NCBI GenBank assembly: GCA_008921705.1
Contig: VFFE01009152.1
Location: forward strand, 1,395,193-1,459,192
Length of the DNA stretch: 64,000 bases
From: Burhinus oedicnemus
Lineage: Eukaryota; Chordata; Aves; Charadriiformes; Burhinidae
Reading direction: 5' to 3'
The position numbers were made by a program, and so were the translations under genes. Position 1 is the stretch's first letter, and each line of letters starts with the position of its first letter. The notes below the pieces were generated by a model that saw nothing but the letters and a program-made list of their open reading frames with translations, did not search any database and was not told where the DNA came from. Positions 1-10,297 of the stretch are shown piece by piece.

Positions 1-322
1 GGTATGGGCAGGCCAGCAATATCGCATAAATTCCCCAACATAATCGCCTAAACAGTGATGTTATCATATCATAAGTTGATATTGCACAGGACAGCAAAAT
101 CATAATCCTGATCCCTCTGCCAGAGGTGATAAACAGCATCACAGGGAGCACATAGAGCAGGTAAGAGTTTACATAACACAGCCATGCGAACAAACGAAGC
201 AGCATTGTGGTCACCAACTATTTAACTAAGTTAATAAATGCATATAACATTCATTTTAACAAGTTCCGGTCGGATCTGTCCTTATCTCAACCCTTCGTGC
301 CCCACGTTGGGCGCCAAAAGAC
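1..322 (-). mobile_element. Endogenous retrovirus 5' leader, partial (runs off the window)
   Basis: This is the untranslated leader between a 5' LTR (323-715) and the unseen gag region. It reads on the minus strand and leaves the window at base 1. The primer binding site at 299-316 and the adjoining LTR fix the orientation. A six-base spacer separates the LTR end from the primer binding site. No gag-like open frame is visible in these 322 bases, so whether the provirus is coding or broken cannot be judged here. The class is uncertain: Lys-type primers occur in betaretrovirus-like and spuma-related elements. Confidence 0.75.
299..316 (-). other. Retroviral primer binding site, tRNA-Lys(1,2) type
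   Basis: The minus strand reads TGGCGCCCAACGTGGGGC. This is the 18-base complement of the 3' end of the tRNA-Lys isoacceptor that primes reverse transcription in several retroviruses. It lies six bases beyond the LTR end, where a primer binding site should be. All 18 positions match the motif as I know it, which suggests modest decay. Confidence 0.88.
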
Positions 323-448
323 TGTCGTGGTTTGGCCTCAGCTGGCAACAGAGAACCACGCAGTTGCCTGCTCAACCCCCGAGGGCGGTGGCGAAAATCA
401 GAAGAAAAAGGCAAAACTCGTGGGTTGAGAACAGCAAACGAAAGAGGA

Positions 449-520
449 CAACCACCAACAACCACCACAACCACCAACAACCACCACAACCACCACCAAC
501 CACCACCACTACTACTACTG
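449..520. repeat. Microsatellite of ACC/AAC triplets inside the LTR
   Basis: About 70 bases are built almost only of ACC and AAC triplets, ending in a short ACT run. The sense strand of the LTR therefore carries GGT/GTT triplets downstream of the TATA box, in the R/U5 part. The expansion explains several low-complexity His/Pro/Thr-rich translations and has no coding meaning. Confidence 0.9.
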
Positions 521-626
521 ACGGAGGGATGCACACACAGGGTTACTGTACAGACACTCACCGACCGGACCGCGCAGCCCCAGCCCACTCCCGAACTGCG
601 CCTGCCTCCCCCTCCCGGCCAGCTCC

Positions 627-635
627 CTTTTATGG
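627..635 (-). promoter_or_regulatory. TATA box of the ERV LTR
   Basis: The minus strand reads CCATAAAAGG, centred about 85 bases into the LTR. It is followed by a GC-rich stretch typical of an LTR transcription start region. Its position relative to the LTR ends supports a U3 core promoter. Activity today is unknown. Confidence 0.55.
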
Positions 636-962
636 ACTGGGCATGGCGTCACGTGGTATGGAATACCTGTGTCCCAGGCCAGAAAATTAACCCTATCCCC
701 GCCAGAACCAGGACAGGTGTAAATCTGATAACTTCTGCCTTTAGCTACTTGATTTATGCCCTGCCATGAGTTTCTTAGAAAACTGTAGGTACATAAGGAG
801 CTTCAGATGTGTTAAGGGCTAGAGCTTGGTCTAAATGTGATTTCCCACATTTGGATGCTCAACTTGAAATGCTTGTAGGAATCTAGTCATCAAGTTGAGC
901 ACCCCTAAATCCAAATGAAGGTAAATTATATCTGTGCTTAGGTCTGAATTTAAAAAAAAATT

Positions 963-1562
963 ATTACATGTCTAATGTCAAGCAATAGCAGAAGCAGGCT
1001 ACTCAGCAAGGGTAACTGGGAGCTAAACATGACAGTAAGGCAGGCAGGGGCACTGACAAGGAGCACAGGCTCACAGCACCCTAACAAGGCAAGCAGGACA
1101 GGTCCAGTGACAGTAGCAAAGTTCAGCTAAGAATCCCAATCCTCAGACAAGTCCACAATCATGGGGCAGATCCAAGGTCAAGCCAGGAAGACGAGTCAGC
1201 AAGTCAGTGACAAGATCAGGTCTGGAGACAGTAAACAAGACCAGCTGCAGTCCAGTGACAGCCAGACAAGTCCACAGAGATAAGGCAGATCTGGGATGAA
1301 GGCAGGTCAGCAGGTCAGGGCTGGAGTCAGGGAGGCACATGGCTAGGCATGGGCAGGGTAGCTGCAGTGGAGACCAAGGGCAAGGGCCTGGGCTTAAAAG
1401 AAGTTCCCAGGCCAAGGGGGACAGGCTGTCACTTCTTGCAGGTTTTTTTCACATGGCCGTTTCCCTGGTGCAAGGCTGGACAGCCACGCTGCCAAGGCTG
1501 GCCCGGACCCCAAGCAGCCAGCTTCCCCAGAAGGGAGGGTGCGTCCAGGTCCCTGGTGCCTA
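963..1562. repeat. G/A-rich, partly tandem segment of unknown class
   Basis: This 600-base block is clearly richer in G+C than its flanks. The plus strand is loaded with CAG, AGG and GTCAG words. The word AGACAAGTCCACA occurs near 1145 and again near 1264. Each is preceded by a related GTCCAGTGACAG word and followed by GGCAGATC, so an old unit of about 119 bases is duplicated. It looks like a non-coding part of a retroelement or a decayed minisatellite. No motif identifies the family and no convincing reading frame spans it. Confidence 0.5.
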
Positions 1563-4500
1563 ATTCCCATCCCTACCAGGAAAGTGGGGTTTCTGCTGAC
1601 CTACTGCACACTACGCATACCCTTATCTTTTGTAATGTAACGCTTACTTATGATTTACTTTGCTGGTTTAGGATACGTGTTTGAGCGAAAAAAGGTTTGC
1701 ACTGTAACAGACATGGAGCATTTGTGGAGAGATTTCCAAATCATGCTCCCCTCTAATAACAGATACTATTAATATATTTGCAGGTTTTATGTAGGTGATA
1801 AACATCACCTTTTTGTTCATTATGTACACTTGCATACAAATATATACATATATATTTATATATATTACACATACAAATGTACACACACACACATAAGTCA
1901 ATACATAACGTCACATATATCCTATTTGTGTTGACACTTATTCTCAGTATTTCAATTTATTTGTACAACATGAAAGGCAACCCTTTGTTATACACAGAAT
2001 CCAAAGCAGTATACTTAAGGCAGAGAAAAGGTCAAAGCAAGGTTAATTGCATTTCTTGACATTTCACAGAAAATATGAGTTCTTTGCACAGTAAAAGTTT
2101 AAAGGAGCAGCTGGCAGTACTGGCAGAAAACTGCAGAGTTGTGAAGAAAAAATCAATATACCAACACAAAAGGGAAAAGCTATACTTTAAGTGTAATTAG
2201 TAAGGCATTGTAAAGTAGTGGGAATGATATAATTGTAAGTACAACATCAGCTTAATAATGACGAAAATAACCCAACTGTTTATTTTGTGAAAGTGATCTT
2301 TTTTTGCTAAACATACCCTATTTAGAAACTGGAGACAAGCAATAAAAACAGAAAAAAGGATCACTAATGGCTTTCAAAATACTATAGAATTCAAAAGCAT
2401 AACAGACAGAAATATGTGTCATTAAAATGAATAAGCATATTTAAAAGAATCTCTCCTATTAAAAATCTAATTTTGGTTGCACTTTTCCCGCACTTTTTGG
2501 AGTAAAGTTGAATTCAAAGAAAAGAGCCAAAGGGATAGACTTGGAAACAGCCATGAAGTATCTTTTTCATAACAAAATGCATCAGACATGTTTTCTGGAC
2601 TAAAAATTTTTTTAAAGTATATCTTGAAGAATTTAGAAAAAATCACAGCTAACTAGCCTTCTGCTCAGAACATTGATGTCTGACACATCCAGTTTAATAG
2701 ACAGCTGTCACTGAGGTCTCGTGTATAAACTAGATTAATCTCTGATGTTTCTAGATGCCTTTTTATATTGTGTTTCCCCAGCCTCAGTGTCAGCTGTCTC
2801 TCTGCTGTTTACTGCTTGTGAAATGGGCAATGGTTACAACAGCCAAAGGAGACTTCTTTCCCGTAACTCAGATTTTAATATTAGCAGCCCTTAAACCAAC
2901 CATTGCTGATTAGTGCAAAGAAGACACTCAAGCCCCTGAGAATCCATAACACCAAGAGTGGCATAACATCTCTTTAAGCAGTGTTTCTGCACAAGGAAAA
3001 AGTGGAGCTGATGCTACCTGGGCAGAGTAGGCTGCAAGAGACTTGATTATAGAACTGAAGTCCGTCATCCAGCTACAGCAGCATGTTAAAAATTACCCTG
3101 CCCACAAATTTCTCTGTGACACCTGATCAGTAAGTCTTCATCTGCTTCATCATCTGCTTCGTATCTCCAAAATGGAGACTATAGCACTTCCCTACTTGAG
3201 CAGGTTAAGGATTTGTAGGTACAGTAATGACTGGGACATCCAGATACCATAAAGAATGGTAGAAAGAGGATTTGAGGCCAAATTCTGATTGTTTTGCACA
3301 GCTCTAACAAGCTCTGCTAGCCTTAGTCATAACCACTACATTCCTTCATCACAGATTGCTAATGATATTACACCGTGATAATGTTTGATGGATTATGAAA
3401 GGCCACTGTTCTCACTTGAGAATATTTAGAGACACCACACTATACACACATCCAGTGAAAATTCAGTCTTACTCTTTATAGTATTGGTAGCTTTGGTATT
3501 CGTTGTTATCTAATTCTGAAGACTGCCTTTCTCATATGTCTTGCATTTCTCAACAAACAATATCACAAAGAATTTGGGGAAAAATTAAGGCTAAATGTAG
3601 ATCATAGATCATTCTTACTTTTACTCTTTTTTTAAGGTCATGTACAGTTCACAGCAGAGTAATGAACTCAGCTCCCAATTTACACTTTTGTTGGCATAAT
3701 GAACACATTTTTTCTAATTGTACTCAGTTTTAATAGTTATTGCATATCATCCAGAGGTACTCTTAAAACAAGTATCAATGTCACAGTACAGGGTAAATTG
3801 CTGAATGAGATTACAAAGATGTTTACAGAGTTGTAGAAAAAGTCCATTGCAATAAAAGCAATTTAGTAAACTCCTTAAAGCAAAGCTGCAGTTTGTGGGT
3901 ATGGAATAAGTGGTCTAAGGAACAATGGGCAGACAAATGCCTATGCAAATGGAAATACTGCAAATCAAATATATTTAAGTCTGGATAACAGAGTATTTGT
4001 GATTCTGTTCAAAAAACAGGATAGAAAGTGAATTTAATTCTATCATAAACTGTCAAGTTTATCTATGACCAGGCACATGATATATTAAAATACCTGTTGT
4101 AAGATTACTCACACAGTCTAAGCATCATTGGATATTCAAGGTGTACAGTGTCTCCACTTCGTCTAACTGTAGATAAAATGTTGTTGTGTCACCAGCTAAT
4201 CCGGTCAAAACAGCTGTGTTCACCAGGGACCAGTCAGGTCTTGGGTAACGTGGCTCTAATTACTAGCATAATAGCTGTTCATAATTTATTAAGTTCATCC
4301 TAAAGGATCTTTTTTTCCCTAAAGACACGAACAACTTATTAGGCAGGTCAGTCTGAGAAACTGACAGATAGCTGAGATGACACTGAGAATAAAGTAATAT
4401 ATAATAATATACATTACGCTATTCCTTCCATAACCAATAGCTTTCTTTTGCGTAGTATTTTTCATATCAAAACACTTTCACACTTCATTAACTTTTAATC

Positions 4501-4815
4501 TCCATGCCCTATAGAAACTCGGCTAGTCTAATGTGCCATGTTGAGGTGAAGAATTTGGGTCCCAAAATATTAGAAACATTCACACGCTTGGAAACAAAAG
4601 AGTGGGCTCAGATGTAGCACTGTGGTTTACAAGACACCATCTTGTCTGTAGAGTAAGCAGTGAGACTTTATACTCTTGAAAATCAAAAATGAATTATCTA
4701 ACCTTGCCCAACCTGAACTTCTTCTAAAGAGTTTTGAATAGCATAAATTTATAAACAGCATAATGCAATTAAAAATAATATAATACATTTTAAATGTCAA
4801 TGTATAATTTGCAGA
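1563..4815. other. Non-coding DNA, no feature recognised
   Basis: AT-rich DNA without a convincing frame. A TA/CA dinucleotide tract lies at about 1838-1895. A minus-strand AATAAA at 4285-4290 lies 525 bases past the stop of the exon candidate at 4816-4938 and could serve as its poly(A) signal. Such hexamers are common by chance here. Confidence 0.6.
1838..1895. repeat. TA/CA dinucleotide tract
   Basis: Imperfect TATATA runs pass into a short ACACACAC run. This is ordinary simple-sequence DNA. Confidence 0.8.
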
Positions 4816-4938
4816 CTATCTGGATAATAATAACACTACGAAAATTAAAAATACAGATGTAGTTTCAAATTGGCTTAGCAGCAAGCCAGCATACTTCTGT
4901 CTCAACTTTTCCAGCTCATCAATATAGTCCTCGTCAGC
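4816..4938 (-). CDS. Candidate last coding exon of an unidentified gene, with a hydrophobic C-terminus
   Basis: On the minus strand a pyrimidine-leaning stretch ending TTTTCATAG acts as a plausible acceptor just before 4938. The next 40 codons are open and end in TAG at 4816-4818. The peptide starts ADEDYIDELEKLRQKY, an acidic-to-basic pattern like a helix, and ends SVFLIFVVLLLSR, a short hydrophobic run at the extreme C-terminus. If real, it would look like a tail-anchored or C-terminally membrane-attached protein. It is in phase with the candidate exon at 6514-6557. I do not recognise the protein. A chance open frame in AT-rich DNA remains possible because the exon is short. Confidence 0.3.
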   Translation of the reverse strand, partial: ADEDYIDELEKLRQKYAGLLLSQFETTSVFLIFVVLLLSR

Positions 4939-6513
4939 CTATGAAAATTAGTCTTTGTAAGCACTAAGCACACATATAACAGGTGTGTATTTCCTCAGTC
5001 CTCACTAAATGTAATCTGCTTATGTTTACACAACTATATATAACCACAGACTTTCTGTCCAGTCATAAAACATCTTTATTAATCAAAATGGCATTAAAAA
5101 AAAATCACCATGTATTGAATATAAATATTGGTGCATTGAAATACCACAAAAAGGGTCAGTGTTCAGAAAGTGTTGAATACTAAAATATTGACAACACCAA
5201 ATCATTAAAAATTTCAAAGACCTTGACCTACATGCTTAGAATAGAAGTAGCTTTAGTCAGAACTTGGGCAAGTATGCTCATTTCAAGGCAAGCACTGAAC
5301 AGCAGAAAGATACCAACTTAATATCATTACTTAATATGAATCTAAAAATAGAACATGACCTTTTTTTAATTTCACAATGGGCAGAGAGGTCTGAGAAGTA
5401 TTTTGAGAGCTTAAATACAGAGACAAACAACGTCATAGTCTTTTAATTTGGTTAACAGATAGAACTGCTAGAGCAGGCTGAGAAAGAAGTATACATATTC
5501 TCCCACATCCCAGATTCACTGGTACTTTCTTTGACACAGAGTTACTGTACACTGAGGAGCATTACAAGGATAACTTTTCATCACACTTTGTTTTGTTCTC
5601 AATAAAAGTTGTATAAATTGGGTACTCTTTCTGAGAAGACAGCAGTTGCTTATGCTGAACTAGTTATAAAAACTTTTTTTTTCTGCAATAAAGCAGATTT
5701 TCTGAACCTAAAAGACCCCATTTTTGCAATTTATTAATGCCATTTATTTATTGAATGACCCAAAGTTACTACACGTAAATAATGAGCTTCCTCAGAGACA
5801 ACACTGATGAGTTGCTTATTGGAGAAGTAGTTTGGAATCCTAGAAAAACAGGTCTTGAAGCAACCTCAAGAGGACATCTGATTTTGCCTACCATACAGCA
5901 GGATCAGTTATATCTATCTCATTAGTGAAATACGCATATGAATCTAACACCAACGATGACTGAGACTCCACGCCCTCCACATGAGCTACTGGAGGGCTTC
6001 ACTATCCTACCGTTAAACCGCAAATCATGCCACAAAGAATTAAAGAGAAGATAAGGCAAATATAATTTAAAGGAAAACTGAGGACAAATGAGGTGACAGG
6101 TGCAGAACTACATCTTTTGATATAACTGCAACTATGTCAGTTTAACTTATATATATTTATTGATGTTGTATGTGTCTTATATAGCTGCAGATTTTTCACA
6201 TATATTTTTCCATTGCTGATATTTAAAATGCAAGTCAAAGTGCATGGAGGAAGCATCACAACCACTTTCTGTTTCATTACTGACTGGAGGTACTCAGGCT
6301 CATGTTTCTGCGAAGGTTATTCAAGTTCATACAATCAGAATTTACTTTTCACCAGTAGCCTCTAGTATTTACTTAATATTTGCTTCTTTCATGAACATTT
6401 CAGCCAGCAAGCTTACTTACTCCAACACTTGCAGAAGTAAATACAAAAAGAGTTTAAACTTAGTAGCAATTCAGCTTTAAAAATATTTGATGAAATTGCG
6501 AAAATTTACTCAC
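4939..6513 (-). other. Possible intron between two exon candidates
   Basis: If the flanking exon candidates are real, this 1,575-base stretch is the intron between them, GT at its minus-strand start and AG at its end. It holds no repeat or frame I can recognise. Confidence 0.25.
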
Positions 6514-6557
6514 CTCCAACACCATACCAGACTGCAATACCGGAAGAACAACTAATC
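6514..6557 (-). CDS. Candidate internal exon, 44 bp, strong splice signals
   Basis: On the minus strand TTTTTATTTCACTTTAG is a good acceptor ending at 6558. After 44 bases, GGAG is followed by GTGAGTAAA, a near-consensus donor, at 6513. The segment has more G+C than its surroundings. Two frames are open: one gives ISCSSGIAVWYGVG and the other LVVLPVLQSGMVLE. The second ends on a codon boundary and joins in frame to the candidate exon at 4816-4938, which also starts on a codon boundary. The first would meet a stop after that junction. I cannot name the gene. Splice motifs are suggestive but not proof. Confidence 0.35.
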
Positions 6558-8047
6558 CTAAAGTGAAATAAAAATAATGTATTGTAATGTATAAGCAGCT
6601 GACTGATAATTATGTCAATGAGATATAATTTAGATGAGAAAATTTGGCCTGCTCTTCTAAAACTTCCATATAATGAAGTCCCATGTACTGTGAAACACTC
6701 CAGGGAGATCACTAGATGCCACTCACACTGGACTTTTACAATTAGAGTATAAAAAGCATTGCTGGGCACTGTGTTTAAACTGCAATAACATCCCAGTCTA
6801 CCTGAAATCTGCCAGGCCTCCAAAAACAGTGCAAAATTCAAGAATCAGACGGGTCATTCTTGCGGCCTCCTAATAACCCTTAAGAAAGAATCTTTGAATC
6901 AAACAATACCTATGATAATATGTATGCAAAGTCAGCTATAGAAAAATTGAAAATCTGAAGGAGATTGTAGTCTTCCCACTGGTACTATCAGCAGCAGCAA
7001 TATTCAAGGCCGCATAATACAGCTGCTCTCCTTCTGCCCTTCATTCACACTCTGGATAGACATAAACCCATGCATAACACAGCCCTATTTATATTCTTTT
7101 CACTGGGTTTAAAAAAAAAAGGAAAGAAAACACATCCTAGTATATAAAGCCAGAAGTTGTAACCCAGAATATACAGAAGAGGCAGATTAAATGAGCTAAG
7201 AAGCTGCCAATTCTATATAGTCACTCTTCAATTGGATTTCATGCTTTCAAGTGTTAGGCAACAGCAGTACAGTCACAATGCATTAACCCGAAGTATTACA
7301 AGAACACTGATTAAATGGGGCTGCTGTCCATCAGAGTGCTGCATCTGGTTACTATTAAACCTTAAGTAGAGATTACAGTCATGAAAACCAGACTTTTGAT
7401 GGGTTTCTACAAAGACAAAAGCTTAAAGGTTGTTTGCTAACTACCTTTTACTGTGAAAAGGGAGTAGGTTCATGCAGAACATACAAGGAGGAAAACTTGA
7501 TTTCTGAACTCTAAAATGTAGCTAATTTAAGAGATCTGCCAAACTCGCTACATGCTTACAGTAAAACTATGATTTGTGTCACTGGAATCTATTAGAACCG
7601 TAACTTACTGAAGTATTATACTGATGTTATATTCACGCATTTGAGGGTTTTGTTTGCAATGATGGTAGTTTATAAAAAAAAAAAAAAGATTCTGGGAGGC
7701 TAAAGGAAATTATAGTCTCTTTTATCAGTTTTAACTGGTGAAATTGTATTACATAGCTATCAAAGATACAGTAACTCAATATTACATATATGTATAACTG
7801 TGTGTACAATTTGTGCATGGAAGTTGCAGCTTATTAGTCTAGACCATTTTTTCCTCAGTATCTGATTATTGCAGTATTAAACACAGTTTGGTATCATTCC
7901 AAAAAGCTGCTCTAAAACGTGATTGCTGATAAGCTAATAGTGAGCTTGAAAAAAACAAAACCTAAAGATAAACAGCTCTGTATTTGATCTGCAAATCAGA
8001 TGCAAGAGAGAAACGGCTGACACTGTGAATCACAGAGACATTCAAGG
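6558..8047. other. Non-coding DNA, no feature recognised
   Basis: AT-rich, with a 13-14-base A run near 7675. No repeat tail or exon-like segment is seen. Confidence 0.55.
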
Positions 8048-8183
8048 TTAAGGGGCAGCCTGATGGATGAGAAATGGAGGATGAATTCTCAAGTTCTGGA
8101 GTGCTTCAATTGGAAGATTCTGTGGAGGAGATCTCTTGTGTCGGTGAACAACTCGCCTTTTCTTTACCCTGGGAAGAAAACCT
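8048..8183 (-). CDS. Candidate terminal exon of an unidentified gene
   Basis: The minus strand has a good acceptor, TGTACATTTTATTGCAG, ending at 8184. One frame is then open for 44 codons to TAA at 8048-8050, with a strongly basic start (RVKKRRVVHRHKR) and a proline-rich remainder. No donor-like site occurs inside, so it would be a last or alternative last exon. The opposite strand is also open here, so strand choice rests on the acceptor alone. The family is unrecognised. Confidence 0.2.
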
Positions 8184-8209
8184 CTGCAATAAAATGTACA
8201 CATTACATA

Positions 8210-8262
8210 GCTGTCAGACCAAAGGTCCATCTAGCCCACTAATTTGGGCAGTGCATTAAGTG
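8210..8262. repeat. Short relic of an ancient CR1-like element
   Basis: The words GTCAGACCAAAGGTCCATCT and AGCCCAC resemble a motif common in old reptile and bird CR1 copies. Only about 50 bases remain, and the orientation is unsure. Confidence 0.45.
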
Positions 8263-8314
8263 GATGCTTAGGAAATTTTAAAAGATTTTCGAAGTTTAAG
8301 TGTTTTAAAGTAAA

Positions 8315-8500
8315 GGTGGTGAGAGTAACTGAGCACTGTCACAGGTTGCCCAGAGAGGCTGTGGAGTGTCCATCCTGGGAGATATTCAAAAGCTGTCTGG
8401 ACATGGTCCTGGGCTCTATGTGACCCTGCTTGAGCAGGGAGTTTGGACTACATGACCTCCGGAGATGCCTTCCAACCTCAGCCATTCTGCAATTGTGTGA
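8315..8500 (+). mobile_element. CR1 LINE, 5'-truncated 3' end
   Basis: The plus strand carries the standard CR1 3' untranslated order: ACAGGTTGCCCAGAGAGGCT, a GGAGATATTCAAAAG block, a GACCCTGCTTGAGCAGG block, GGACTACATGACCTCC, then CCTTCCAACCTCAGCCATTC. The terminal octamer is decayed to TCTGCAATTGTG. Only about 190 bases remain. Confidence 0.9.
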
Positions 8501-10122
8501 GGAAGGATACAACCACAGGCATATTGTACAGTGATATTTCCTTTCAATACATTTTTCCAAATCCAAGCAATCTGTGGCTTAGGAATCTTTGGAACTAGAG
8601 GTTGCCTCTTTGTGTGTGGTTACTTGGGTGGATGTTTCTTTCCTAAATCTGTCCAAATGCTTTTGGGAAAAAAAGGATCATACCAAGGACTTAGTCTTGT
8701 GGTGGCCATGTAAAGAAGCGCTGATGTAATGGACTGTCACTCATATTCTGAAACCCAGAAGAGCACTAGAAAACAGCATTACTTTCTCACTCATATTTTA
8801 ATTCTTTCCTTCCTCATAATGTCTTCGTACCTGTCTTTGGACAAAATTTCACTGCAACATAATATTGTCTTCAAGACTTCTCATGCTGCTGAAAAAAAGG
8901 ACATACATCCCTTCCTCCATTTTTCACTGTAACATCTGTTTGTATTTATTGATTTATTTAATATGTTTACTTATTTAACTTTTTTCTTGTATCAGATTAG
9001 TCTGAACTTCCAAACAAAACAAGTGCACGCTTTACATATCAAGCTCTATATCCTTTCATCTAAGAAAGATACTCAAAATACTTAGTAATACATGCTTAAT
9101 CCTTGACTAAAGTTGCCAGGTAATGTAAGTATTTAATAATAATGATGATAGTAAAGGTGTCCACCTGTCTGCCTTATCAGTTATTGTTAATGAAACACTA
9201 GAGCCCTGAAGTTTAGTGTAAATTGTAAGGTGACTATGTTTAGCATTGCCGGTCCCCAAGTTGACCATGAAGGTACTGTCAGAGCACAGAATACTTCTTT
9301 GTCTGCAGCTTTCAGTGCAAAGCATCATGCAAGCACAGCGCACTTCCCACCCAGGTCCCATCCCAGCATTCCATGAGGAGGCAGCTGGGTGTAGACCTGG
9401 AATTTGGGAATTGCACCCAAGGCCATCCCAATTACATACCGAAGTACATCATTATGATTTACTTCCTCGCCATTACTTTGAAGGTGTTATTGCTAATATC
9501 AAAACAGCAGAGTTGGAGAAAAAGCCGCAATGAAGGACACCTTATCCTCTACTAATGTTGCCCTACTGCTGGATATTTTAGGAAAAAATGTAATAACATA
9601 ACTAAATTGAATTTTTCAGCGTGCTTTTCTGAAAGGACATGTACAAAGCAAAGTTGAAATTAACTCCATTATGTCTTTGCTGGGCTGCTCCTTTATATAG
9701 ATGCTTGGTAATGAAAAAAGCAATGATACATGTAAATAGATAGAGTTTACTCGCAGGGAGCATTTAATCTTCTCAGAGCTATTTCACAAGCTATTCAAGT
9801 GCTGTAAAATGGCAAAAGAAATTAATTCCAAATTCTCTTGCTGCCAACAGTTTAGAGTATATACTGCATAGACTCTGTGTCTAACTATGAATACTGAAAT
9901 CAGTTCAATAATTCCTTGTAATAAAAGGCTTTTTTTCACTAACTTTCTAGTTATCATCAGTATTTTATCTTTTTATTAGGGAATACATTTCTAGATATAA
10001 CTAAAAATCAATATTTTGCATTCTATTGACTTTTTGAAGTTGGCAGTACCTGTTATGTAAACATATACAAACACTCTGTGTTTATATATAGATATACTGT
10101 TATATAAACAGTACATAAACAC
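8501..10122. other. Non-coding DNA, no feature recognised
   Basis: AT-rich. The open frame near 9246-9533 has no recognisable motif and no supporting splice pattern. Confidence 0.55.
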
Positions 10123-10297
10123 TCAGCCGCCGAGGTAAACATCTCTGGTGACAGCACAATCCCCAACGGAGTGCTCTACCATGGTGTACAGGGAGGTTTC
10201 CCTGTCCAGGAGAACCTCAGGGGAGCTGAGGGAGTGGCCAGGAACAGGAGGGAACGCAGGAAGCATGCTGAAGATCTGACAGCTCGCCCAGGGAGAA

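Larger units (their letters stand above)
323..715 (-). mobile_element. 5' LTR of an endogenous retrovirus (393 bp)
   Basis: On the minus strand the LTR begins TGTCCTGGTTCTGG and ends CCAAACCACGACA, giving the expected TG...CA ends. A TATA-like box lies at 627-635, and the primer binding site follows the 3' end. The upstream part shares blocks with the LTR at 38776-39259, including a GCATG(G/A)(C/T)GTCA stretch and GGTATGGAATA. The two are therefore related but not the same subfamily. Predicted proteins across this segment are translations of LTR and microsatellite, not genes. No target duplication can be checked because the other LTR is outside the window. Confidence 0.85.

Noticed and set aside
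207..769. Several overlapping open frames, His/Pro/Thr-rich
   Set aside because: They translate the LTR, the primer binding site region and the ACC/AAC microsatellite. The LTR structure on the minus strand explains the segment.
1143..1684. Open frames on both strands in the G+C-richer block
   Set aside because: Frames arise from skewed composition. No splice pattern, motif or start context supports a gene.
9246..9533. 95-codon plus-strand frame
   Set aside because: No recognisable family, no acceptor or donor at suitable places, and the overlapping frames are equally open.
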